Assembly: GCF_014170335.1 (NCBI RefSeq)
Contig: NZ_LZZS01000033.1
Coordinates: 214,470-278,469 of the forward strand
DNA length: 64,000 nt
Direction: 5' to 3'
From: Achromobacter sp. UMC46
Lineage (GTDB): Bacteria > Pseudomonadota > Gammaproteobacteria > Burkholderiales > Burkholderiaceae_B
Positions 27,696-35,843 of this stretch are shown here, piece after piece. Both the position numbers and the translations under genes were made by a program. Within the stretch, counting starts at the first letter, position 1. Every line of letters begins with the position of its first letter. A model generated the notes under the pieces. It saw nothing but the letters and a program-made list of their open reading frames with translations. It made no database searches and was not told the DNA's origin.

Positions 27696-27772
27696 CGGGG
27701 CGTAGCGCAGCCTGGTAGCGCATCTGCTTTGGGAGCAGAGGGTCGTGAGTTCGAATCCCACCGCCCCGACCA
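27696..27772 (+). tRNA. tRNA-Pro (anticodon UGG)
   Basis: The 77-base cloverleaf is complete. The acceptor CGGGGCG (27696-27702) pairs with CGCCCCG (27762-27768), the anticodon stem is TCTGC/GCAGA with loop TTTGGGA (anticodon TGG), and the T loop is TTCGAAT. The 3' ACCA is encoded. A palindromic terminator follows at 27805. Its 3' 30 bases are partly duplicated at 29113, suggesting use as an integration site. Confidence 0.97.
27741..27770 (+). repeat. tRNA-Pro 3' end, copy 1 of an att-like direct repeat
   Basis: The 30 bases from the variable/T-arm to the end of the acceptor stem match 29113-29142 at 25 of 30 positions by eye. This copy is intact and belongs to the working tRNA gene; the other is decayed. 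The interval between the two starts is 1372 bp. Confidence 0.65.
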
Positions 27773-27804
27773 AAAATTGCAAGACCAATGTAAGACCCAA
27801 TGAG

Positions 27805-27840
27805 AAAGGCCGTTAGTGAGTGCACTCACTAACGGCCTTT
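27805..27840. terminator. bidirectional terminator after tRNA-Pro
   Basis: A perfect 36-base palindrome (18 bp per arm) with AAA at one end and TTT at the other, centred on TGCA at 27821-27824. It serves the tRNA on the plus strand and the glycosyltransferase gene ending at 27854 on the minus strand. Confidence 0.85.
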
Positions 27841-27853
27841 ATCTTTTGCGCTA

Positions 27854-28891
27854 TCAAGGGGTGATCGTCTCCATTTTGATCGCGCCGGGCAACCGGCTCC
27901 AGATCGCATCGGCCACGACGGATGGCGAGATGCCGTCCATGCCTGGGCTGCCAGACGGTTCAAGAGGATGCAAACAGGGCGCGTAACGCATGACCGGGCT
28001 GCATCCGAACAGTCCGACCGTCGGGACGCCATGGGCGATGGCGATATGCATGCCCATGCTGTCGTTTGTCGCAAAGGCCAAAGTGCGTGCGATCAGCGCT
28101 TGGCTGACGCAGATGTCCGTATTGCCTTCCGTGATGTCAAGAATACGGATCCATGACGGCAATGCGTCGCGAAGCTCCTGCGCGATGTGCCGTACATCGC
28201 TGGCACCACAGAGTAGAAATGCCAGGCCAGGGTCGCGTTCGTGCAAGATACGCGCGACCTGCGCATAGGCCTGAGCAGAATAGCGCCGGTTTGGCGCAGA
28301 GGCGTTCAAGCCAAAGCCGACCATCCGCGGCAAACCCTGCGTGAGTTGCTGGGCGACATCAAGGGCATGCGGGGCGATCTCAAGCGAGGGATAGCGCGCT
28401 TCATAGGGGCAGCCCACCTTGCGCAACATCGCCGGCAGCCAGGTATGCGTATCGGGATGCGGCGTTCCCTTGCGCCGAACCCAAATCTGGTCGGTCAGCC
28501 AACGCGAATAATGCGGGTGATGCCAGCGCAGGAAGCCCACGCGCTGCGGTATGCCAGCACGGCTGGCAGCCGCCGCGACATGCGAGCGGAATGTAAACAG
28601 GAAAAGCGCGTCGTAAGATCCCGCCGCCAACACGTCGCTGATACGCGCGACGCGTGTCCGACCCTCCAACTTGCTGATTTCTCGCAGTTGGACGACTTCT
28701 TTTACATAAGGTTGGGCCCGAAATAGCGCCAGCGACGAACCGGGTTGCGTCATGAGAAGCGTGACGGGCGTCCCTATGTGCTCGGCCAAGGCTCGCACAA
28801 AAACCATATTGAGGATGCCGTCACCAATCCCCCCGGAAATATAGATAGCGAGATTACTTGGCGTACAAGCATCCAAAGTCGTCCGTTCCAT
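27854..28891 (-). CDS. family 9 glycosyltransferase (heptosyltransferase-like)
   Basis: A 345-residue GT-B fold enzyme related to ADP-heptose:LPS heptosyltransferases. The N-terminal glycine loop is IYISGGIGDGILN (residues 12-24), the C-terminal domain begins RMVGFGLNASAPNRRYS, and the donor-site region is FATNDSMGMHIAIAHGVPTVGLFG, where heptosyltransferases usually have D(T/S)GxxHxA. Acceptor unknown. It stands alone between tRNA-Pro and a decayed copy of the tRNA end, and its base composition is visibly poorer in G+C than the neighbours, suggesting acquired DNA. Confidence 0.82.
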   Translation of the reverse strand: MERTTLDACTPSNLAIYISGGIGDGILNMVFVRALAEHIGTPVTLLMTQPGSSLALFRAQPYVKEVVQLREISKLEGRTRVARISDVLAAGSYDALFLFTFRSHVAAAASRAGIPQRVGFLRWHHPHYSRWLTDQIWVRRKGTPHPDTHTWLPAMLRKVGCPYEARYPSLEIAPHALDVAQQLTQGLPRMVGFGLNASAPNRRYSAQAYAQVARILHERDPGLAFLLCGASDVRHIAQELRDALPSWIRILDITEGNTDICVSQALIARTLAFATNDSMGMHIAIAHGVPTVGLFGCSPVMRYAPCLHPLEPSGSPGMDGISPSVVADAIWSRLPGAIKMETITP

Positions 28892-29374
28892 ATTGCCTGC
28901 CTATGTGTGTGAGAGAGATATTACGCCCGGAAACCCTCTGCACACCAACGCGCTTGATTGACGGCAGGCGGTCATCCGATACCGACTGCGTCCATGCGGA
29001 AATTTCGTGTTTCAGCGGCCTGTTTTTCGTCACAGATGGCGATACCGGTAATTGATACTCCAAAGGCGATCGCCGGACGCTGTGGTCGGTGAATCATCGG
29101 TCTAAGGGCAACGGTCGCGAATTCTAATCCCGCTGCCCCGACGCGTCTACAAGGGGCTGCGGGGAACGGGTGCGTTAACGGGTTTTCCCTGTGTGGCGGG
29201 CGCCGGCAGTGGACCGGTACCGGATAAGGCATACTTCGCGACGCTAGGCGCAACCGCGCTCGCGAGGTGCCTTGGGCGTCTCGCGCACAGCGCCCAATTG
29301 TGTGGCGTTTTTCCGCGCCGATACCTAATAAATTCGCGCCGTTCGATGCGCGAATCGTCAACGAGGAGAGAGGG
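28892..29374. other. 483-bp intergenic region with island edge
   Basis: No gene was recognised. Positions 28892-29100 are A/T-richer than the surroundings. One GAAATTTC palindrome lies at 28999-29006. The decayed tRNA-Pro 3' end is at 29113-29142, after which composition returns to the genome norm. GAGGAGAGAGGG before 29375 is the ribosome binding site of the next gene. Confidence 0.6.
29113..29142 (+). repeat. decayed tRNA-Pro 3' end, copy 2 of an att-like direct repeat
   Basis: The segment aligns with 27741-27770 without gaps, five differences in 30. The T loop reads TTCTAAT rather than TTCGAAT and two T-stem pairs are broken, so it cannot be a working T-arm. Nothing upstream of it resembles the 5' half of a tRNA. 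It is best read as the far boundary of an inserted segment, or a scar. Confidence 0.65.
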
Positions 29375-30373
29375 ATGGCAGAGCAATTCGGGATGTACGC
29401 GGCATGCCGCAAAGTCGGGCGGGCGTTGCTGCCCGCCGCGCTGGCGCTTGGCTTGACGGCAGGCCAGGCTGCGCATGCCGACGACTACCCGTCGCAGCCG
29501 ATCAAGTTGATCGTGCCGTTCGCGGCCGGGGGCGGCAACGACGGGATCGCGCGTCTGCTGGGGCAGTTGCTGTCCGATGGGCTGAAGCAGCCCGTGGTGG
29601 TCGAAAACCGTCCTGGCGCCGGCGGCAAGCTGGGGGTGGAGCAGGGCCTGCGGGCCGCTCCGGACGGCTATACCTTGACCTTGATTTCGAATAGCTATTC
29701 GGTCAACCCCAGCCTGTATAAATTGCCGTTCGATCCGGTAGGCGACATGACGCCAATCGGGATGATTGCGCGTGCCCCGTTCTTCGTTTCGGTCAATCCC
29801 AAGGTGCCGGTGGAGACCTTGGCGGACCTCGTCGCCCTGGCCAAGAAAAAGCCGGGCGTGCTGACGTATGCGTCGTCGGGCACCGGCGGCATTTCGCATC
29901 TGGCGACGGAGGCCTTCCTGAAGACGGCGGGGATTTCCATGATCCACGTGCCGTACAAGGGCTCGGCGCCGGCGCTGACCGATACGGTCTCCGGCCAGGT
30001 CGACGCGATGTTGACGACGGCGGGTTCCACGCTGCCCTATCGGGCGGACAAGCGCCTGAAGGTGCTGGCCGTGACGCTGCCGCAACGCGTGTCGTCGGCG
30101 CCGGACATCCCGACGGTGCGCGAGGCGGGGGTGCCGTATGACGTGACGGTCTGGTACGGCATCATCGCGCCTAAGGACTTGCCGCCCGCGATCCAGGCCA
30201 AACTCAATGCGGCGATCAATGCCGCGGTCGTGCTGCCCGAGATGGCGGACCGGCTGAAGGCGACGGGCGAGGCGGCCGCACCGGGCAGCCCGCAGGACTT
30301 CCGTGACCAGATCGTGAAGGAAATCACGCTTTGGGGGGATGTGGTGCGCGAGGCGGGCGTCACGGTGAACTGA
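29375..30373 (+). CDS. Bug/TctC-family periplasmic solute-binding protein
   Basis: A 332-residue secreted protein of the Bug family (tripartite tricarboxylate transporter receptor), greatly expanded in Bordetella and relatives. The signal peptide runs to about residue 32 (LLPAALALGLTAGQAAHA, cut before DDYPSQ). Family motifs are YPSQPIKLIVPFAAGGGNDG, VVVENRPGAGGKLG, IGMIARAPFFV, VPYKGSAPALTD and WYGIIAPKDLP. The start is chosen by the GAGGAGAGAGGG site. No TctA/TctB membrane genes are adjacent, as is usual for orphan Bug proteins. Confidence 0.92.
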   Translation: MAEQFGMYAACRKVGRALLPAALALGLTAGQAAHADDYPSQPIKLIVPFAAGGGNDGIARLLGQLLSDGLKQPVVVENRPGAGGKLGVEQGLRAAPDGYTLTLISNSYSVNPSLYKLPFDPVGDMTPIGMIARAPFFVSVNPKVPVETLADLVALAKKKPGVLTYASSGTGGISHLATEAFLKTAGISMIHVPYKGSAPALTDTVSGQVDAMLTTAGSTLPYRADKRLKVLAVTLPQRVSSAPDIPTVREAGVPYDVTVWYGIIAPKDLPPAIQAKLNAAINAAVVLPEMADRLKATGEAAAPGSPQDFRDQIVKEITLWGDVVREAGVTVN

Positions 30374-30440
30374 TCCCGTCGCCCCGGCCCATCAATGACA
30401 AGCCGTTTGTGCCGGCTCGTCGTTGCCCAGTGGTTCATGC

Positions 30441-31043
30441 CTACTGAGCAGATTCGAAGACGTAGGTATGGGCGGAGCCCGGGCTCTGGTTGTATAGCGG
30501 ACACCATCCGTTCACCGGGGCGACCGTGCAGTACCGATTCTGGCCGTACACCTGGGTGACTTTCCAGGCCTGCGTGTTGTCGGCGCGTTCAAGCAGGTAC
30601 TGCATCCGCACGCCGCGTTCTTTCTTGTCCCGTTCGTCGATGTTCATGACGTAGCCTGGGGTGGGCGGCTTGGCATTCCGGATGTGGGCGACGACCAGCG
30701 CGCGGGTGTCGGATTGGACATCGACATTGACGATTTCCCGTTCGTAGCTTTCCGGGTCGCATTGGTCGTTGGCAGCCAGATTGGCCTGAAGCCCTTGCGT
30801 CGACAAGCTGTCGCGGGCGGCGCGGAACGGGCGGTACAACTCGGCCGATTCCTTGCAGACGGTGACCGCGTACCGTGCTTCTTCGTCGCGGACATGCCAC
30901 CAGGATTTCACGGCGGCGTCCGGGGTATTGGCCGCCACCGTCAATTGCGGCGTCGCTGCTTGCAGGCGAGTCCAAGGCGATTCTTCTTTGGAGCAGCCGG
31001 CCAACACGATGGCCAGCGCCAGCAGCAATGCGGGTTTTGTCAC
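30441..31043 (-). CDS. lipoprotein of unknown function
   Basis: A 200-residue protein with a lipoprotein signal (LLLALAIVLAGC, acylated Cys at residue 16, then SKEES). Two further Cys pairs occur in the mature part (VCKES, DQCDPES; YCTVAPVNGWC). The mature domain is mixed alpha/beta with no family I recognise. It lies 71 bases after the BamE-like lipoprotein on the same strand, so it is probably the third gene of the adhesin operon. Confidence 0.7.
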   Translation of the reverse strand: MTKPALLLALAIVLAGCSKEESPWTRLQAATPQLTVAANTPDAAVKSWWHVRDEEARYAVTVCKESAELYRPFRAARDSLSTQGLQANLAANDQCDPESYEREIVNVDVQSDTRALVVAHIRNAKPPTPGYVMNIDERDKKERGVRMQYLLERADNTQAWKVTQVYGQNRYCTVAPVNGWCPLYNQSPGSAHTYVFESAQ

Positions 31044-31114
31044 GACTACGGATCCGGTGATTTAGGGTGGCGTCATGATACCGCTTCCGAATGGCGGCTT
31101 GGCGGCGCCTTCCC

Positions 31115-31591
31115 TCAGCGTGCCGGGATCTGCAGGGTGTGTTCGGGACGTTGGACGGCCGGGGCGTGAGCGCGCAGGAGCGCAGGTTCTGGTCCCGCGC
31201 AGTTTTCCGGCTTCCATTGATAAGAGGCGGCTCGCATGTCCTGATCGAATTTGATTTTCAATTGACAGGCGCCGACGTTTGCCGACGGCGTGCCGCTAGT
31301 GCTGACCTGGAAGAGATAGTTCCATTCCCGAACGTAGAAGAACCCCTCATTGAAATGGGGCATGCCCAACAGGCCGTACAACTGGTCTTTGGTCATCCCC
31401 TGCTTCAACATCCGGAGATTATCGGGGTTGGGGTAGGCCCCTTCCCGCGGCCAGGCCTTTTCCGGTGCTGGAAAGCTGGCTAGCGCGGCCGCGTCCGTCC
31501 CGACGGACGCGAAGGAACATGCCTGCAAGAGCATCAGGGCGGAGATCACAAGGGCCCGGGCCGTCCAAATTTTGTTTGTCTTCATGATCAT
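31115..31591 (-). CDS. BamE/SmpA-like small lipoprotein
   Basis: A 158-residue lipoprotein: signal ALVISALMLLQAC (Cys at residue 25), then a BamE-type beta-beta-alpha core, in which LRMLKQGMTKDQLYGLLGMP matches the LxxGMTKxQVxxLLGxP signature. A two-strand segment around WNYLFQ follows. It lies directly after the trimeric adhesin gene, separated by a hairpin, and may help insert that autotransporter or anchor it. The start is at residue 1 or the ATG at 31585. Confidence 0.75.
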   Translation of the reverse strand: MIMKTNKIWTARALVISALMLLQACSFASVGTDAAALASFPAPEKAWPREGAYPNPDNLRMLKQGMTKDQLYGLLGMPHFNEGFFYVREWNYLFQVSTSGTPSANVGACQLKIKFDQDMRAASYQWKPENCAGPEPALLRAHAPAVQRPEHTLQIPAR

Positions 31592-31610
31592 TCAACCAGA
31601 GAGGATTTGC

Positions 31611-31631
31611 CTGCGGCCGGGGCGGCCGCAG
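31611..31631 (-). promoter_or_regulatory. hairpin between adhesin and BamE-like gene
   Basis: CTGCGGCC (31611-31618) pairs with GGCCGCAG (31624-31631) around GGGGC. There is no adjacent T-run on the minus strand, so it is more likely a stabiliser or partial barrier within the adhesin operon than a full terminator. Confidence 0.5.
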
Positions 31632-31652
31632 GGAGGATTGGCGACGAGTGGA

Positions 31653-34586
31653 TTACCAGTGGAAGCCCACGCCCACGCCGGCGCCTACCTCGCCCCGGGT
31701 ATTGGTGGTGGCGTTTGCCTTGAAGACCCACTTGCCGCTTTCGGACATGCCGGAAACACCGACTGCCATGCCGCTTTGGCCGCCGTACGTACCGCCGCCA
31801 AGCGAGAACATGCCCTTGCCCGGTAGAGTCGCTTGCGGCAGCGCCGCCATGGCCATCGCGGATGCCGTGCCCGCGTTGGCATCGTTGCGCAGGTTGCTCA
31901 GCTTTCCATTCGTGTAGTTGATGACGTCGTTCTTGGCGTCGTTCAACTGCGAAACGTTGACCCCGTCGGTCGGGGCCGTGCCTGCCGCCATGTTCGTGAT
32001 CTGGCGTTCGCCGCCGGCGTAACCCACCGACACGGAGTTGTCGCGGTTGGTCGCGGAATCCGCCCCCAACGCCACGCTGTTGGTGTGCGACGCCTGCGCG
32101 CCGGCGCCGACTGCGACCGAGTTGTTCGCGCTGGCGTTGGCGTTCTGTCCCGTTGCGACGCTCTTCTTGCCCGAGGCGCGCGCGCCGCTGCCCGTGGCGG
32201 TTGCCCCGGACGCGGACGCTTTGGCATTTGCGCCGACGGCGACGGTTTCTTCCGCCGAAGACACGGCGCTGTTGCCGATGGCCACACCGTTCTTCGCGGT
32301 GACGTTCGCGTTGGCGCCGGATGCGACGCCGTTGGTGCCGGCCTGCACGGTCGCCTTGTCGGCGTCCGTGTTGGTGCCGTCCGCCTTAAAGTAGCGCGAG
32401 CCGTTCTCCAGATCGTTGATGTTCGAGATGAACGTGTTTTCGATATTGGTCACGCGGCCATCGATGTTCTCGACCTTTTGGTTGGTCTCGAAAAGCTGGC
32501 TGCCGTTGACGGCGTCGGTACTGGTCTTGGAAAGCACGCCCTGGCTGACGTTGGTGATCGTCGTGCCGCCGGTCTTTCCGCCGTCCGTCGAGGCGGCGCC
32601 TTCCAGCGTGACCTTGTCCTTGGACGAGCCGGTGGCACCGTCGTACTTCACCGCGCGGTCATTGGCCGCGGGAGTCGTCGGAATGGCGCTGACTGCGGAC
32701 CGCAACTGGCTGACGTTGACCGCGTCGGTGTCGGCGGAGCCGGCAGCGACGTTGGTGATGCGTCGTTCACTGCCGGCCGAACCGACAGAGACTTCGCCGA
32801 CCGGGGTCAGGCCCGCCAGCATGAACAGCGGGTTCGGGTTGTAGGCGGCCGAGATCAGGCTTGCGTTTGCGATGCTGTTGGCGCCCAGCGCGACGCTGTT
32901 GGCGGTGGTCGCCCGGGCGGCGAGACCGATCGCGACGCTGGAGTCACCCGATGCTTCGCTGATGCCACCCAGCGCCACGGAGAAATTACCCGTGGCTTTG
33001 TTGTTGACGCCGATGGCCACGCTCGAATCGCCCTTGGCCTTGCTGAGCGTGCCGATGGCGACGCTGTCGGTGTTCGACGATTCGCTGTTGATGCCGGCCG
33101 CGATCGAGCCTGGGCCGTTGGCGACGGCGCCCGTGCCGATGGCGACTGCATCCTGGCCGGCGGCCTGGGAGTCGGCGCCGGTGGAGTTGGCGTGGAAATA
33201 CTTGGTGCCCGTGTTGTAGACGTTTTCGATGCGGTCGCCGATCGCCGTGGAGTCGGTGGTCACTTTTTTCAACTGGGCGACATTGACGGCGTCGGAGTCT
33301 TCCGCACCAGCCGACAAACCGGTGATGCGGCGGTTGCCCACGTTCACTTCACCGGTGGCTTTGCCGCCGACGAGATAGGCGTCGTTGTTCAACGTAGCGC
33401 CCGAGGCGACGGAACCGGCGCCCAGCGCAACACTGTTGTCGGCGGTGGCGCGGGCGGCCAGGCCGATGGCGACGCTGGAGTCACCCGATGCTTCGCTGAT
33501 GCTGCCCAGCGCCACGGAGAAATCGCCCGTGGCTTTGTTGTTGACGCCGATGGCCACGCTCGAATCGCCCTTGGCCTTGCTGAGCGTGCCGATGGCGACG
33601 CTGTCGGTGTTCGACGATTCGCTGTTGATGCCGGCCGCGATCGAGCCTGGGCCGTTGGCGATGGCGCCCGTGCCGATGGCGACCGCATCCTGGCCGGCGG
33701 CCTGGGAGTCGGCGCCGGTGGAGTTGGCGTGGAAATACTTGATGCCCGTGTTGTAGACGTTCTCGATACGGTCGCTGATCGTCGTGGAGTCGGTGGCCAC
33801 TTGTTTCAACTGCGCGACGTTGACGGCGTCGGAATCTTCCGCGCCGGCCGACAAACCGGTGATGCGGCGGTTGCCCACGTTCACTTCACCCGTCGCTTTG
33901 CCGCCGACGAGATAGGCGTCGTTGTTCAACGTAGCGCCCGAGGCGACGGAACCGGCACCTAGCGCGACGCTATTGTCGGCGGTCGCACGGGCAGCCAAGC
34001 CGATCGCGACGCTGGAGTCACCCGATGCTTCGCTGATGCCGCCCAGCGCCACGGCGAAATCGCCCTTGGCTTTGCTGCCAACGCCAATGGCGGCGCTTGA
34101 GTCGCCTTGCGCGCGGCTGAGCGTGCCGATGGCGACGCTGTCGGTATTCGATGATTCGCTGTCGACGCCGGCGGCCAGTGAGCCCGGGCTGTTGGCGACG
34201 GCGCCCGTGCCGATGGCGATCGCATCCTGGCCGGTGGCCTGGGCGTCGGCGCCGGTGGAGTTGGCGTGGAAATACTTGGTGCCGGTGTTGTAGACGTTCT
34301 CGATACTGTCGCCGATCGTCGTGGAGGCGTCTGCCACTTGTCTCAACTGCGCGACGTTGACGGCATTGGTGCCGGTCGCGCCGTCGTTGGCATAGTTGGC
34401 TGCCGGGGTACCGTTGTCGTTCACGCTGTAATAGTGCGTTTGGGCGGCGGCGGTGGAGGCGATCAGTGCGCCAATCACACCGGCCAGCAGGCGAGTCGAG
34501 CGCTTTTTCTTGCCCTTGGCAAGCTCGGATGCCACGACCCACTGGCCGGTAGCCTCGTTAAATATGCACTTATAGACCTTATTCAT
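31653..34586 (-). CDS. trimeric autotransporter adhesin (YadA/Hia/SadA type)
   Basis: A 977-residue surface adhesin. The N-terminus MNKVYKCIFNEATGQWVVAS is the extended signal region (ESPR), followed by basic KGKKKRS and a hydrophobic signal core ending STAAAQ. The passenger holds many YadA head repeats (SVAIG, SVALG), HIM/neck motifs (AVNVAQLKQ, GAEDSDAVN), coiled-coil stalks (NQKVENIDGRVTNIEN), a further head block and the C-terminal YadA anchor ending VGAGVGVGFHW. Three head-neck units share a 179-residue period. ATG 34586 is used because it begins the ESPR. Autotransporters of this type mediate adhesion and autoaggregation. Confidence 0.93.
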   Translation of the reverse strand: MNKVYKCIFNEATGQWVVASELAKGKKKRSTRLLAGVIGALIASTAAAQTHYYSVNDNGTPAANYANDGATGTNAVNVAQLRQVADASTTIGDSIENVYNTGTKYFHANSTGADAQATGQDAIAIGTGAVANSPGSLAAGVDSESSNTDSVAIGTLSRAQGDSSAAIGVGSKAKGDFAVALGGISEASGDSSVAIGLAARATADNSVALGAGSVASGATLNNDAYLVGGKATGEVNVGNRRITGLSAGAEDSDAVNVAQLKQVATDSTTISDRIENVYNTGIKYFHANSTGADSQAAGQDAVAIGTGAIANGPGSIAAGINSESSNTDSVAIGTLSKAKGDSSVAIGVNNKATGDFSVALGSISEASGDSSVAIGLAARATADNSVALGAGSVASGATLNNDAYLVGGKATGEVNVGNRRITGLSAGAEDSDAVNVAQLKKVTTDSTAIGDRIENVYNTGTKYFHANSTGADSQAAGQDAVAIGTGAVANGPGSIAAGINSESSNTDSVAIGTLSKAKGDSSVAIGVNNKATGNFSVALGGISEASGDSSVAIGLAARATTANSVALGANSIANASLISAAYNPNPLFMLAGLTPVGEVSVGSAGSERRITNVAAGSADTDAVNVSQLRSAVSAIPTTPAANDRAVKYDGATGSSKDKVTLEGAASTDGGKTGGTTITNVSQGVLSKTSTDAVNGSQLFETNQKVENIDGRVTNIENTFISNINDLENGSRYFKADGTNTDADKATVQAGTNGVASGANANVTAKNGVAIGNSAVSSAEETVAVGANAKASASGATATGSGARASGKKSVATGQNANASANNSVAVGAGAQASHTNSVALGADSATNRDNSVSVGYAGGERQITNMAAGTAPTDGVNVSQLNDAKNDVINYTNGKLSNLRNDANAGTASAMAMAALPQATLPGKGMFSLGGGTYGGQSGMAVGVSGMSESGKWVFKANATTNTRGEVGAGVGVGFHW
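33181..34254 (-). repeat. 537-bp near-identical tandem repeats inside the adhesin gene
   Basis: Two full units (33181-33717 and 33718-34254) are almost identical. Partial units continue on both sides (to about 34320, and to about 32880). The period of 537 bp is exactly 179 codons, so gain or loss of a unit keeps frame. Marker GTGGAGTTGGCGTGGAAATA recurs at 33181, 33718 and 34255. Confidence 0.9.
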
Positions 34587-34706
34587 TTTCAACTCTCAGT
34601 ACAGTGGCTCAGGCAATCATTCCTGCGGGTTGCGCCTCCGGTCCGGCCTCAGCCAGTACGTGTCGACGCGTTAATGCAAGGATGAAACTGCTGACCTGTT
34701 CTGAGG

Positions 34707-35150
34707 TTAGGAATCAGATGAACCGGAGGCCGGAAATTTCCGAATGGGCGTGACTGCGGCGAGTGTCTGGGCCAATAGCGTCTGTGTCGCCAAGAGCAAT
34801 GCCGCATCGACGCGCAGGGCTTTGGCAAAGAGTTCGACGGTCCATTGGCACAGTTCCACGTCGCCGCGGTCCAGCGCCAATAGCGTCGGGTTGAGCATGT
34901 GCGTGCGTTGCTGCAAAGAGGACAAGGAAAGGCCGCGATGGGTGCGCCATGCCCGCAATGCGCTGAAGTGGCGTTCGGTCACCATTTCCAGCACGGGAGG
35001 CGGAAGCGCCGATCCCGAGCTGCGCACGCGATGGGAATTGGCCGACGTCAACACCGGAATCTGTCGCAAGGCATGCGGGGCGTTGTGGACGGCGAAGCTG
35101 CGCCCGCTCTTCGGGAAGAGGCTGAACATCATGATTTCAGAAGCGGCCAT
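34707..35150 (-). CDS. helix-turn-helix (XRE-like) regulatory protein
   Basis: A 147-residue protein whose residues about 70-130 read as a Cro/XRE-type HTH: RAWRTHRGLSLSSLQQRTHM then LNPTLLALDRGDVELCQWTV and ELFAKALRVDAALLL. An N-terminal region of about 65 residues and a Ser-rich tail flank it. The start at 35150 is preceded by GGAG at 8 bases; the frame reaches 35249. It lies directly upstream of the adhesin on the same strand and may control it. The HTH call is from pattern only. Confidence 0.6.
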   Translation of the reverse strand: MAASEIMMFSLFPKSGRSFAVHNAPHALRQIPVLTSANSHRVRSSGSALPPPVLEMVTERHFSALRAWRTHRGLSLSSLQQRTHMLNPTLLALDRGDVELCQWTVELFAKALRVDAALLLATQTLLAQTLAAVTPIRKFPASGSSDS

Positions 35151-35435
35151 GGTGGGATCTCCGCAGAAGCGGGCGTCGAGCGTGCAAATCGTGTCCGGCG
35201 GAGTATGTATGCCGGGCGATTCCTGGGGTGTAGGAAACATCACAGCCACGCTGAGGAAGATTCCGAACGCGAATGCACGAAAACGTGCATCGGACCTTGC
35301 GGGAAAGCTAAGAATTTTCTTCAGAATATTGGGAAATTTCGACAGGTGATTTGAAGCTCAACTGTTGCAGACTTGACCATCGGGAGGCGGTGTTCGCGGT
35401 CCTGGTGTTGCGGCAGCAGAAGGGAGGGCACAGAC
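35151..35435. other. intergenic region between the HTH gene and the receiver gene
   Basis: A 285-bp divergent control region, A/T-richer toward 35290-35350. It contains a GAAATTTC palindrome at 35333-35340 and an AAGAA-TT-TTCTT inverted repeat at 35310-35321. AGGGAGG at about 35421 serves the receiver gene. Confidence 0.5.
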
Positions 35436-35843
35436 ATGGTGGCGCGTGCATTGATAATTTCAGATAGCCTGGCGAACTACGGCGCCTTTCATCGGCATTT
35501 GCAGCAGTATCCGGACTCCGCCCTTTGGGTGTTGGACGCATCCGATCTTCGGTTCTTCGAGCTGGACAGCTACGCGAAGCAGCCGGAGCTGGTGCTGCTG
35601 GACGTTACGGTCAGCAAGACCAAATGCCTGGCGGCCACGGCGCGCGTGCGGGCAATGTTCCCCGACGCGAAGATCGCCGTCAGGGTCTTGGGGGAATGGG
35701 ATGATTTCGGCCGGTTGATCCTGCAATCCGGCGCCCACGGCGTCATCGACGCCTTGACCTATCGCAGCAAGAACGATCTGGCCATCATGATCGATTCGAT
35801 CATGGCAGGAAACATCATCTACCGGGAATCCTGGCACGGGTGA
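35436..35843 (+). CDS. stand-alone receiver-domain protein, atypical
   Basis: A 135-residue protein made only of a response-regulator receiver fold. Strand 1 is ALIISDS with a single acidic residue instead of the usual pair. The phosphorylatable position is probably D56 in LVLLDVTVSK. The usual Thr/Ser and Lys switch residues are not evident (VRVLGEW at strand 4). The fold end SGAHGVIDALTYRSKNDLAIMIDSIMAG is well kept. It may accept phosphate weakly or act as a pseudo-receiver. Its 3' end overlaps that of the convergent EAL gene by 29 bases. Confidence 0.7.
   Translation: MVARALIISDSLANYGAFHRHLQQYPDSALWVLDASDLRFFELDSYAKQPELVLLDVTVSKTKCLAATARVRAMFPDAKIAVRVLGEWDDFGRLILQSGAHGVIDALTYRSKNDLAIMIDSIMAGNIIYRESWHG

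Noticed and set aside
27773..29112. Integrase or transposase in the tRNA-Pro island
   Set aside because: The only credible gene is the glycosyltransferase; no recombinase motif was seen in any frame.
29080..29145. A second working tRNA gene
   Set aside because: Only the 3' 30 bases resemble tRNA-Pro; no acceptor, D-arm or anticodon stem lies upstream and the T loop is altered.
31833..33962. 709-codon plus-strand frame opposite the adhesin
   Set aside because: Its repeats only mirror the 537-bp units of the real gene, and composition is that of an antisense frame.
32880..34320. CRISPR array
   Set aside because: Units are 537 bp, contiguous and coding (YadA head repeats), not short repeats with unique spacers.
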